This document shows positions 1-5,276 of a stretch of 6,237 nucleotides of DNA, piece by piece; position 1 is the stretch's first letter, and each line of letters opens with the position of its first letter. The position numbers were made by a program, and so were the translations under genes. Below the pieces are notes generated by a model. The model saw only the letters and a program-made list of their open reading frames with translations. It was not told where the DNA came from and ran no database searches. The stretch comes from an uncultured Clostridia bacterium (GTDB lineage Bacteria > Bacillota > Clostridia > Oscillospirales > Butyricicoccaceae), in NCBI GenBank assembly GCA_945486175.1, contig CALYTA010000069.1, forward strand, positions 1-6,237, read 5' to 3'.

Positions 1-55
1 GTGACGGACGCGGCCATGTTCAACGGGGGCCCTTCTTCGGCGTGCCGCCGTCCCC

Positions 56-127
56 TCACAGGATTTCTCTTTTTGAGGAAAAGAAAAGCCATCAAAAGAA
101 AACCTCTGTGGCGCGCTCCCGCGCGCA
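56..127. repeat. 72-bp direct repeat, copy A
   Basis: This segment matches positions 189-260 at 68 of 72 positions; the differences are at 63, 74, 89 and 92. If a 2-nt indel is allowed, the match runs on through AGAC at 132. The element has three parts. First is a small hairpin (69-74 with 78-83, loop GAG, one G-U pair at 74/78). Second is an A-rich purine tract in which AAAAGAAAA occurs twice, 15 nt apart (79-87 and 94-102). Third is a perfect GC hairpin, GCGCGC-TCCC-GCGCGC, at 111-126. Period and composition argue against coding. It may be a dispersed intergenic repeat family, but that cannot be tested from two copies. Confidence 0.9.
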
Positions 128-133
128 CAGACA

Positions 134-155
134 TGCCGGACAAACGCGTCCGGCA
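134..155. repeat. Perfect 8-bp inverted repeat between the two direct repeats
   Basis: TGCCGGAC at 134-141 is the exact reverse complement of GTCCGGCA at 148-155, with a 6-nt loop (AAACGC). In RNA this would make a stable GC-rich hairpin. No run of T follows it on either strand, so it does not look like an intrinsic terminator. It sits in the 61-bp spacer between the repeat copies and may be part of the same structured element. Confidence 0.75.
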
Positions 156-188
156 GTCTGCCCCAACGACACAAGGCAAGCCGGGAAT

Positions 189-260
189 TCACAGGCTTTC
201 TCTTTTCGAGGAAAAGAAAAGTCACCAAAAGAAAACCTCTGTGGCGCGCTCCCGCGCGCA
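189..260. repeat. 72-bp direct repeat, copy B
   Basis: This is the second copy of the element at 56-127. Here the first hairpin is fully paired (CTTTTC at 202-207 with GAAAAG at 211-216, loop GAG), whereas copy A has a G-U pair at the same place. The doubled AAAAGAAAA lies at 212-220 and 227-235. The GC hairpin GCGCGC-TCCC-GCGCGC lies at 244-259. Both hairpins survive the four substitutions that separate the copies, which weakly favours a structural role. The copy ends about 65 bp before the ftsY start codon. Confidence 0.9.
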
Positions 261-263
261 GAC

Positions 264-318
264 GTAAAACAAGAATAAATTCATTCAAATCTGAATTTTA
301 GTAATAGAGAAAAGGAGG
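264..318 (+). promoter_or_regulatory. AT-rich ftsY leader with strong ribosome binding site
   Basis: The sequence turns sharply AT-rich right after the second repeat. It contains a 7-bp inverted repeat, AAATTCA (277-283) with TGAATTT (292-298) around an 8-nt loop. It ends in AAAGGAGG (311-318), a near-perfect Shine-Dalgarno sequence 8 nt before the ftsY ATG. The site is a natural place for a promoter, but I found no -35/-10 pair at acceptable spacing. The ribosome binding site is clear; promoter activity is only inferred from position and composition. Confidence 0.5.
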
Positions 319-326
319 ATTCCACA

Positions 327-1247
327 ATGGGATTTTTCGATAAGATCAAAGAAGGACTGAAAAAGACGACCGCAGCGGTCAGTGAATCGCTCGGTGATGT
401 CATGGCGGCTTTCGTCAAGGTGGACGAAGACCTGCTGGAGGAGCTGGAGGAAGCGATGATTCTCGCTGACCTCGGTGCAGTCACGGCATCCAATGCGGTT
501 GACGAACTGCGCGACCGTGCGAAACATGAGAGGATTGAAACAAAGGAAGAACTGCGGAATGCCCTGTGCGATATTCTCGCAGGCATGATGCAGGAGGACT
601 CCGAACTGGATGTATCCAAAGAACCGGCAGTTATCCTCGTCATCGGTGTCAACGGCGTGGGCAAGACCACGACCATCGGCAAGCTCGCCGCATCGTATAC
701 GGCGCAGGGAAAGCGCGTCATGCTGGCGGCAGCGGATACCTTCCGTGCGGCGGCAGCGGATCAGCTGACCATCTGGGCAAAGCGCGCCGGTGCGGATATC
801 GTCCGCCATGGCGAGGGTGCCGACCCGGCGGCAGTTGTATTCGATTCGATTGCTGCGGCAAAGGCGCGCGGCTGTGATATCATCATTGTTGACACGGCAG
901 GCCGACTGCACAACAAGGCAAACCTGATGAACGAGCTGAATAAAATTGACCGCGTCATTGCGCGCGAGCTGCCCGACTCCAGCCGAGAGACCCTGCTGGT
1001 GCTCGATGCGACGACCGGACAGAATGCGGTTTCGCAGGCGGAGCAGTTCAACAAGGCGGCAAAACTCACCGGCATTGTACTGACCAAGCTGGACGGCACC
1101 GCAAAGGGCGGCATTGTTGTGGCTATTTCCGCAGGCCTTGGCGTCCCGGTCAAATATGTCGGCGTCGGTGAAGGCATTGACGATCTGATGCCGTTTGAGC
1201 GCAGGGCGTTTGTCGAAGCGCTGCTGCCCGTGGAAGGAGACGAGTAA
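327..1247 (+). CDS. ftsY: Signal recognition particle receptor FtsY
   Basis: FtsY is the membrane-associated SRP-family GTPase that docks the SRP (Ffh)-ribosome complex at the membrane for co-translational insertion of membrane proteins. The 306-residue product has every NG-domain landmark: a helical N domain (about 25-95), G1 P-loop GVNGVGKTT (107-115), G2 DTFRAAA (137-143), G3 DTAGR (189-193), G4 TKLD (253-256) and the closing GVGEGIDDL (279-287). It lacks the long acidic A domain of enterobacterial FtsY; the start MGFFDKIKEGLKKTT looks like the short amphipathic membrane-binding helix common in Firmicutes. The ATG is fixed by AAAGGAGG 8 nt upstream and by this conserved N terminus. It is the first gene of the visible cluster, and rph follows after 3 nt. 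Ffh itself is distinguished by its C-terminal M domain, which is absent here. Confidence 0.97.
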   Translation: MGFFDKIKEGLKKTTAAVSESLGDVMAAFVKVDEDLLEELEEAMILADLGAVTASNAVDELRDRAKHERIETKEELRNALCDILAGMMQEDSELDVSKEPAVILVIGVNGVGKTTTIGKLAASYTAQGKRVMLAAADTFRAAAADQLTIWAKRAGADIVRHGEGADPAAVVFDSIAAAKARGCDIIIVDTAGRLHNKANLMNELNKIDRVIARELPDSSRETLLVLDATTGQNAVSQAEQFNKAAKLTGIVLTKLDGTAKGGIVVAISAGLGVPVKYVGVGEGIDDLMPFERRAFVEALLPVEGDE

Positions 1248-1250
1248 ACA

Positions 1251-1976
1251 ATGGCAAGACCTGATTTACGGCGCAACGATGAAATGCGCAAAATGAAGAT
1301 TGTACCCAATTTTACGATACATGCGGAGGGCTCCGTGCTCATTTCTGTGGGTAATACCAAGGTGATCTGCAATGCGACGGTGGAAGAAAATGTCCCGCCG
1401 CATGTCAAGGGCACCGGACGCGGCTGGGTCACGGCGGAATACAGCATGCTGCCGCGCGCGACCAATACGAGAAACCGCCGCGATATCTCCAAGCTCAAGC
1501 TCAATGGCCGCAGCGCAGAAATTCAGCGCCTGATCGGACGCGCACTGCGCGCAGTTACCGATATGGAGGCACTGGGTGAGCGCCAGATCATTGTGGACTG
1601 TGATGTCATCCAGGCGGACGGCGGCACGCGCTGTGCATCCATCACGGGCGGCTATGTCGCGCTGTGGCTGGCCTGCAAAAAACTCGTGGATGACGGCGTG
1701 CTCAAAAAGATTCCGCTGACCGGGCAGGTCGCGGCGGTATCCGCGGGTATCTGGAACGACGAGCCGATTCTCGACCTCGCGTATGAGGAGGATTCGCATG
1801 CGATTGTCGACGCAAATTTCGTCATGACCGAAAAGGGTGAATTTGTCGAGATTCAGGGCACCGGCGAAGGCCGTCCGTTTACCAAGGAAGAATATACCCG
1901 TCTGATGTCGCTGGCACGCCGCGGCACGGCAAAGCTGTGCCGGGAGCAGAGAAAGATTACGGGTGAAGTCGGATGA
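1251..1976 (+). CDS. rph: Ribonuclease PH
   Basis: RNase PH is a phosphorolytic 3'-to-5' exoribonuclease that trims the 3' ends of tRNA precursors and other RNAs, using phosphate and releasing nucleoside diphosphates. The 241-residue length is typical of the family. Visible signatures are the start RPDLRRNDEMR, the block GTGRGWVTAEYSMLP (54-68), NGRSAEIQRLIGRALR (85-100), the phosphate-binding GGTR (124-127) and the acidic active-site stretch LDLAYEEDSHAIVDANFV (174-191), where D181 and D187 match the conserved aspartates. A Shine-Dalgarno sequence, GGAAGGAG (1232-1239), lies inside the end of ftsY. The last codon and stop overlap the rdgB start in an ATGA arrangement, so translation of the pair is probably coupled. 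The gene is intact; I see no truncation of the kind known from laboratory E. coli K-12 rph. Confidence 0.97.
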   Translation: MARPDLRRNDEMRKMKIVPNFTIHAEGSVLISVGNTKVICNATVEENVPPHVKGTGRGWVTAEYSMLPRATNTRNRRDISKLKLNGRSAEIQRLIGRALRAVTDMEALGERQIIVDCDVIQADGGTRCASITGGYVALWLACKKLVDDGVLKKIPLTGQVAAVSAGIWNDEPILDLAYEEDSHAIVDANFVMTEKGEFVEIQGTGEGRPFTKEEYTRLMSLARRGTAKLCREQRKITGEVG

Positions 1977-2575
1977 AATTCGTACTCGCATCACACAATA
2001 AGGGTAAAATACAGGAAGTAAAACAGATTTGGGAGCCAATGGGGTTCGAGATCGTGCCGATGCCGGAGGATTTTCCGGAAATCGAGGAAAACGGTGAGAG
2101 CTTTGAGGAAAACGCGATGATTAAGGCGCGTGCTGTCAGCAAGGCGCTGAGCCTGCCGGCGATTGCGGATGACTCCGGTCTGGTTGTCGATGCACTGGAC
2201 GGTTTTCCGGGCATTCATTCCGCCCGCTGGGCAGGGCCGGATGCGACGGCACATGACAGAAATCTGCTGCTGCTGGAAAAGCTGCTGTCAGTACCGGAGG
2301 ACCAGCGCGGCGCGGAATTTGTCTGCGTGGCAGCGTGTGTGTTCCCGGATGGCAAGGAGCTGGCTGTGCGCGGCCAGTGCCGCGGCACAATCCTCAGCGA
2401 GGAGCATGGCACCGGCGGCTTTGGCTATGACCCGATTTTCTGCGTGCCGAAGTACGGCTGTACATTCGGTGAGCTCGACCCCGAGGTAAAAAATTCAATT
2501 TCGCACCGCGCCCGCGCCTTTACTGCGCTCGGCAGCGCGTTGCGGGTATACATGGAAGAAAAAGGAGAAAACTAA
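1973..2575 (+). CDS. rdgB: XTP/dITP diphosphatase (non-canonical purine NTP pyrophosphatase, Ham1/RdgB family)
   Basis: This enzyme hydrolyses dITP, XTP and ITP to the monophosphate and pyrophosphate, keeping deaminated purines out of DNA and RNA. The 200-residue product carries the family motifs in order: substrate-binding SHNKGK (7-12), NGESFEENAMIKA (40-52), ADDSGL (65-70) with the catalytic/metal aspartates D66-D67, PGIHSARW (79-86), GTGGFGYDPIF (146-156) and KNSISHRARAF (173-183). The ATG overlaps the rph stop as ATGA. The local Shine-Dalgarno is weak (GGGTGA at 1961-1966), consistent with coupling to rph. rph next to rdgB is a familiar gene pair in Firmicutes. yhbY begins at the very next base after the stop. 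Confidence 0.97.
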   Translation: MKFVLASHNKGKIQEVKQIWEPMGFEIVPMPEDFPEIEENGESFEENAMIKARAVSKALSLPAIADDSGLVVDALDGFPGIHSARWAGPDATAHDRNLLLLEKLLSVPEDQRGAEFVCVAACVFPDGKELAVRGQCRGTILSEEHGTGGFGYDPIFCVPKYGCTFGELDPEVKNSISHRARAFTALGSALRVYMEEKGEN

Positions 2576-2875
2576 ATGCTGACAAGCAAACAGCGCGCCC
2601 GTCTGCGCGCCATGGCAAATACACTCAGTGACACCGTCCTCATCGGCAAGGAAGGCCTGACCGATGCCGTTATTGCACAGGTTGAAGAGGTGCTGGAAAA
2701 GCACGAGTTAATGAAGATTAAGATTTTGGAAACTGCAATGCTGGCGCCGCGCGAGGCCCAGCAGGTGCTGTGTGAGGAGCTGGATGCCGAGCCGGTGCAG
2801 TGCATCGGCACAAAGGTTGTCATCTTCCGCGTTGCGCGCCAGCCGGAAAACCGCCACATCGACCCGGACGCATGA
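2576..2875 (+). CDS. yhbY: YhbY/YqeI family RNA-binding protein (CRM domain)
   Basis: This is a small 99-residue protein of the CRS1-YhbY (CRM) family, which binds pre-ribosomal particles and is linked to large-subunit assembly. It starts LTSKQRARLRAMANTL, the usual family opening. It carries the GxxG RNA-binding loop as GKEG (24-27), followed by LTDAVIAQVEEVLEKHELMKIKIL and the conserved QCIGTKVVIFR strand (75-85). Length and layout are standard for a single CRM domain. AAAGGAG (2561-2567), inside the rdgB end, sits 8 nt before the ATG, and no base separates the rdgB stop from this start. The stop overlaps the nadD start as ATGA. The molecular role is family knowledge; the sequence itself shows only the RNA-binding fold. 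Confidence 0.94.
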   Translation: MLTSKQRARLRAMANTLSDTVLIGKEGLTDAVIAQVEEVLEKHELMKIKILETAMLAPREAQQVLCEELDAEPVQCIGTKVVIFRVARQPENRHIDPDA

Positions 2876-3468
2876 GCCGCGTCGGAATTATGGGCGGCAC
2901 ATTCAATCCGCCGCACAACGGGCATATACATGCCGCACGGCAGGCGATGGCAGCGATGCAGTTTGACCGCCTGCTGCTCATCCCGGACAATGTGCCGCCG
3001 CACAAGACGATGCCGCACGGCTCGGCAGACAGCCAACAGCGCCTTGCAATGACGCGGCTGATGGCACAGGAAATTCCGGCGGCGGAGGTGTGCGATATCG
3101 AGCTGCGGCGCGGCGGGCGGAGCTATACTGCCGACACGCTGCGTGCGCTGAAGCGTGAGCTGCCGGAGGCAGAGCTGTTCCTCATCATCGGGACAGACAT
3201 GCTGCTGACGCTGGACAAATGGCGCGAGCCGGAGACACTGTGCGCGCTGGCCGGGCTGGTCACAGTTGCGCGCGATGACGATGACCATGCCGCACTCGAA
3301 CAGAAGGCCGCGTGGCTGAAAGAAAAATGGAATGCGCGCGTCTGGATTGTCGATTGTCCGGCGCTGCCGGTTTCGTCGACCGATGTACGCGCTGACCGCG
3401 CGCTGTGCCGCGCGATGGTGCCGCCCGCAATTTATCAGTATATTGAACAGCAGGGGCTGTATTTTTAA
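2872..3468 (+). CDS. nadD: Nicotinate-nucleotide adenylyltransferase NadD
   Basis: NadD joins nicotinate mononucleotide and ATP to give deamido-NAD and pyrophosphate, the central step of NAD synthesis. The 198-residue protein shows GGTFNPPHNGH (8-18) with the HxGH-type nucleotidyltransferase signature at 15-18, then IPDNVPPHK (37-45), IGTDML (106-111), and VSSTDVR (167-173), the family's ISSTxIR site. It ends with the usual VPPAIYQYIEQQGLY. An in-frame ATG at 2800 would add 24 residues unlike the family and overlap yhbY deeply. The ATG at 2872, overlapping the yhbY stop as ATGA, puts the conserved GGTF motif at the normal distance and is chosen. There is no strong Shine-Dalgarno sequence, so coupling to yhbY is likely. 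yhbY-nadD-yqeK order is widely conserved in Firmicutes. Confidence 0.97.
   Translation: MSRVGIMGGTFNPPHNGHIHAARQAMAAMQFDRLLLIPDNVPPHKTMPHGSADSQQRLAMTRLMAQEIPAAEVCDIELRRGGRSYTADTLRALKRELPEAELFLIIGTDMLLTLDKWREPETLCALAGLVTVARDDDDHAALEQKAAWLKEKWNARVWIVDCPALPVSSTDVRADRALCRAMVPPAIYQYIEQQGLYF
3447..3466 (+). terminator. Possible weak intrinsic terminator or attenuator at the nadD stop
   Basis: ACAGC (3447-3451) pairs perfectly with GCTGT (3456-3460) around the tetraloop AGGG. It is followed at once by ATTTTT (3461-3466), which runs into the nadD TAA. The shape is that of an intrinsic terminator, but the stem is only 5 bp and the T run only 5 nt, so it would at most cause partial termination. It lies just before the largest gap in the operon. 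The same bases encode the conserved Gly-Leu-Tyr end of NadD, so chance plus coding constraint is a real alternative. Confidence 0.25.
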
Positions 3469-3484
3469 CATTACAGGGGACAGA

Positions 3485-3507
3485 CCGGCGCTGCGGCGCC
3501 CGGCCGG
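3485..3507. other. GC-rich self-complementary segment in the nadD-yqeK gap
   Basis: Within the 58-nt gap, two mutually exclusive stems can form. One is GGCGC (3487-3491) with GCGCC (3496-3500) around TGCG. The other is CCGGC (3485-3489) with GCCGG (3503-3507). No T run follows. The structure ends 8 nt before the yqeK Shine-Dalgarno sequence, so it could affect mRNA stability or yqeK translation. GC-rich DNA throws up such stems by chance, so function is only a possibility. Confidence 0.4.
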
Positions 3508-3515
3508 AAATGAAC

Positions 3516-3520
3516 GGAGG
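3516..3520 (+). promoter_or_regulatory. Ribosome binding site that fixes the yqeK start
   Basis: GGAGG lies 6 nt before the ATG at 3527. The same frame stays open upstream into nadD, so this site, together with the family-like N terminus it predicts, decides where YqeK begins. Confidence 0.85.
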
Positions 3521-3526
3521 ATAAAC

Positions 3527-4090
3527 ATGCTTTATGATGATGAAACCAGAAGAGATATCCTTTCCCGTCTGTCGGGGTTCCGCCTCAAGCACACACTGGG
3601 CTGTGAGAAGGCCGCGCGCATGCTCGCGCAGCAATATGGCGCGGATGAAGAAAAGTGCGCCTTCGCCATGCTGCTGCACGACATCACAAAGACATTTTCT
3701 CAGGAAGAGCAGTTGAACTTGTGCGAAAAATACGGTATAATACCCAATGATGTCGAAAAAACAGAATGGAAAATGCTGCACGGAAAAACGGCAGCTGCCA
3801 TTGCCGCAGACGTGTACGGCGCGCCTCCCGATGTGGTGCATGCAATCGCGTACCACACCACCGGCTGCGCAGATATGACCCTGCTGGATAAAATCGTCTA
3901 TATGGCCGATTACATAGAAGAGAATCGCAGTTTTGACGGCGTGAAAACCGCACGAAAGCTGGCTGCACGAAATCTGGACAAGGCCCTGCTGTATGGCCTG
4001 AATTCCTCATTGCGCGACCTCATTCACCGTGGAAAACAGATTCATGTGGATACAGTTTTGGCGAGAAACTGGCTGCTGGAGCATATGTAA
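3527..4090 (+). CDS. yqeK: YqeK family HD-domain hydrolase (diadenosine tetraphosphatase, symmetrical Ap4A hydrolase)
   Basis: YqeK-family proteins are HD-fold metal-dependent enzymes. Characterised Firmicute members split Ap4A into two ADP, removing a stress-linked dinucleotide. The 187-residue protein has the ordered HD metal ligands: H22 (in RLKHTLGCEKAARML), H51-D52 (LLHDITK), H85 (MLHGKTAA), H110 (AYHTTG) and D128 (VYMADYIEENR). Length and motif spacing fit the family. The start is set by GGAGG at 3516-3520; the longer in-frame opening from 3332 runs through nadD and is not credible. It follows nadD, as in the Bacillus yqeIJK order, but after a 58-nt gap. A candidate promoter lies inside its coding sequence at 3713-3741. 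The Ap4A activity is inferred from the family. Confidence 0.93.
   Translation: MLYDDETRRDILSRLSGFRLKHTLGCEKAARMLAQQYGADEEKCAFAMLLHDITKTFSQEEQLNLCEKYGIIPNDVEKTEWKMLHGKTAAAIAADVYGAPPDVVHAIAYHTTGCADMTLLDKIVYMADYIEENRSFDGVKTARKLAARNLDKALLYGLNSSLRDLIHRGKQIHVDTVLARNWLLEHM
3713..3741 (+). promoter_or_regulatory. Candidate sigma-A promoter inside yqeK
   Basis: TTGAAC (3713-3718) is followed after exactly 17 nt by TATAAT (3736-3741). The -10 box is a perfect consensus, the -35 box matches at four of six bases, and the spacing is optimal. The predicted transcript would start near 3748 and would not include a complete yqeK. It would run about 370 nt to the LCP gene and on into rsfS and leuS. The -10 box sits within an 11-bp palindrome, GGTATAATACC (3734-3744). 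The location inside a coding region keeps confidence moderate. Confidence 0.45.
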
Positions 4091-4116
4091 CAGACAGCGG
4101 ATGGGACGAAAAGTGC

Positions 4117-5229
4117 ATGGATAAGAAAGAGAACAAATGGCTGCGCTGGGTGCTGATTGTCCTGGCAGCAGCTGCGGTGGTATGCGTGGTAGGATATTTT
4201 GCGTTCTGCTACTGGGTCAATGCGTCCGGCTCCCTGCTGGAGGGAAATGAGCTGAAGCCTGAGGAAATGGATCAGGGGTCGGCGATTGTCGTGGATGGCG
4301 CGGGTCGGCGCGAGGGCGTGTTTACGCTGTTTATCGCTGCGACCGATGAAGACGAAACACGGACTGATTCCATGATGGTTCTGGTGTTTGATACCGAAAA
4401 CCATACGGCGAAGGTACTCAATATCCCGCGCGATTCGCTGGTGGATACCGAACGCCATGGCGCAGGAAAAAAGCTCAACGCCTCCTATGCCGGCGGCATT
4501 GAGCAGCAGATGGATGAGGTTGCGGGCATTATCGGTTTCCGCCCGGACAAGTACATCGTCGCCAATTTTGACGGCATTGCAGATATCGTGGATGCCATTG
4601 GCGGCATTGATTACGAAGTGCCGTTTGATATGAACTATCACGATGCCTCGCAGGATCTTTCCATTGAATTTGAAAAGGGCTGGCAGCATCTGGACGGCAA
4701 GGCAGTTGTCGAGTTCCTGCGCTGGCGCCACAACGACGACGGCACAGGCTATGACGATGGAGACATTGGCCGTGTGGAAAAGCTGCAGACCTTCCTTGTC
4801 GCACTGGGCAAGGAGGTTCTCTCTCCATCCAACCTCATCAATATCCCGTCGATTGCAACGGCGATTTCCAATAATGTCGAAACTGACCTGACCACCTCAC
4901 AGGTTCTCTGGCTCGGCATGCAGGGCATGAAGCTGGACATGGAAGAGGATGTCGAAATGCAGACGCTGATCGGCGACAACGCCATGGTCGGCGACCTGTG
5001 GTTCTTTATCATCGATGAGGACATGATTATCGACCAGATCAACGAGTCGTTTAATCCGTATACGCGCGAGCTGACGGAGGACGATTTTAATATCATCACG
5101 CCGGACGACCTCGGCATCTACAGCAGCAGCTGGGAGGATGAGAAGGCCGTGCGCTATGCCGGATATAAAAAGGCAGCAGCCGGCGACACCGGCAGCGGAG
5201 AGCTTCCGGATGATGATGATGACGAATAA
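4117..5229 (+). CDS. LytR-CpsA-Psr (LCP) family cell wall polymer transferase
   Basis: LCP proteins are membrane-anchored enzymes on the outer face of the membrane that transfer undecaprenyl-pyrophosphate-linked polymers, such as teichoic acids or capsule, onto peptidoglycan. The 370-residue product has a short basic cytoplasmic end (MDKKENKWLR) and one transmembrane segment (about 11-33). The LCP domain then shows TRTDSMMVLVFD (81-92; R82, D84), NIPRDSLVD (102-110; R105), NASYAGG (121-127), GGIDYEVPFDMNYHD (162-176) and HLDGKAVVEFLRWRHND (191-207; R202, R204), then DIGRVEKLQTFL (216-227). These arginines and aspartates correspond to the pyrophosphate- and metal-binding set, so the enzyme looks intact. 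The C-terminal part is strongly acidic and ends in DDDDDE. The Shine-Dalgarno sequence is weak (GGGA at 4103-4106), and the gene begins 26 nt after yqeK. Which polymer it handles cannot be told from sequence. Confidence 0.93.
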   Translation: MDKKENKWLRWVLIVLAAAAVVCVVGYFAFCYWVNASGSLLEGNELKPEEMDQGSAIVVDGAGRREGVFTLFIAATDEDETRTDSMMVLVFDTENHTAKVLNIPRDSLVDTERHGAGKKLNASYAGGIEQQMDEVAGIIGFRPDKYIVANFDGIADIVDAIGGIDYEVPFDMNYHDASQDLSIEFEKGWQHLDGKAVVEFLRWRHNDDGTGYDDGDIGRVEKLQTFLVALGKEVLSPSNLINIPSIATAISNNVETDLTTSQVLWLGMQGMKLDMEEDVEMQTLIGDNAMVGDLWFFIIDEDMIIDQINESFNPYTRELTEDDFNIITPDDLGIYSSSWEDEKAVRYAGYKKAAAGDTGSGELPDDDDDE

Positions 5230-5241
5230 CATTGCTGTCAT

Positions 5242-5258
5242 TTCCCTCAGACAGGGAA
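5242..5258. other. Short perfect hairpin just before the rsfS ribosome binding site
   Basis: TTCCCT (5242-5247) pairs with AGGGAA (5253-5258) around a 5-nt loop in the 47-nt gap between the LCP gene and rsfS. No T run follows, so it is not an intrinsic terminator. It stops one base before the AAGGAG of rsfS, close enough to influence ribosome access or to act as a 3' stabiliser after RNA cleavage. Confidence 0.45.
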
Positions 5259-5259
5259 T

Positions 5260-5265
5260 AAGGAG
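5260..5265 (+). promoter_or_regulatory. rsfS ribosome binding site
   Basis: AAGGAG lies 11 nt before the rsfS ATG, slightly farther than usual, and directly after the hairpin at 5242-5258. Confidence 0.75.
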
Positions 5266-5276
5266 AAAATCATATT

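Larger units (their letters stand above)
1..326. other. Intergenic region upstream of ftsY, rich in repeats and hairpins
   Basis: No recognisable gene lies here. Two frames are open across most of it, but both run through a duplicated element whose 133-bp period is not a multiple of three, so the two copies fall in different frames. Neither frame has a convincing ribosome binding site, and the translations are Lys/Arg-rich and low in information. From the left edge, positions 1-4, 6-9 and 10-14 can pair with 56-59, 50-53 and 44-48 as an imperfect stem of 13 pairs. Next come repeat copy A, a perfect 8-bp inverted repeat, repeat copy B, and an AT-rich leader carrying the ftsY ribosome binding site. 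The gene to the left of the window is not visible. Confidence 0.7.

Noticed and set aside
56..260. The direct repeats as a CRISPR array
   Set aside because: Only two copies, each 72 bp, longer than the 61-bp spacer; the spacer is itself palindromic and no cas gene is nearby.
1..278. Two long open frames on the + strand (1-267 and 42-278) as small Lys/Arg-rich proteins
   Set aside because: Both run through the duplicated element, which switches frame between copies. There is no convincing ribosome binding site, and the translations resemble no known family. Openness is explained by the repeat's composition.
264..310. A defined -35/-10 promoter for ftsY
   Set aside because: Candidate -10-like strings such as TAAATT and AGTAAT have no matching -35 at proper spacing; only the AT-rich character supports a promoter.
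2800..2871. Longer in-frame start for nadD
   Set aside because: It would add 24 residues that do not fit the family and sit deep in yhbY; the ATGA overlap at 2872 gives the standard N terminus.
3332..3526. Longer in-frame start for yqeK
   Set aside because: The extension is read from nadD and the gap in another frame; GGAGG at 3516-3520 and the YqeK N terminus place the start at 3527.
2572..3528. A 318-codon open frame on the minus strand opposite yhbY and nadD
   Set aside because: It lies wholly opposite two genes with clear family motifs, and its translation shows no recognisable domain. Long antisense frames are common opposite GC-rich coding sequence.
4117..5229. LCP protein as a transcription regulator (older LytR naming)
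   Set aside because: There is no DNA-binding domain; it has one transmembrane segment with the LCP catalytic domain predicted outside the membrane.
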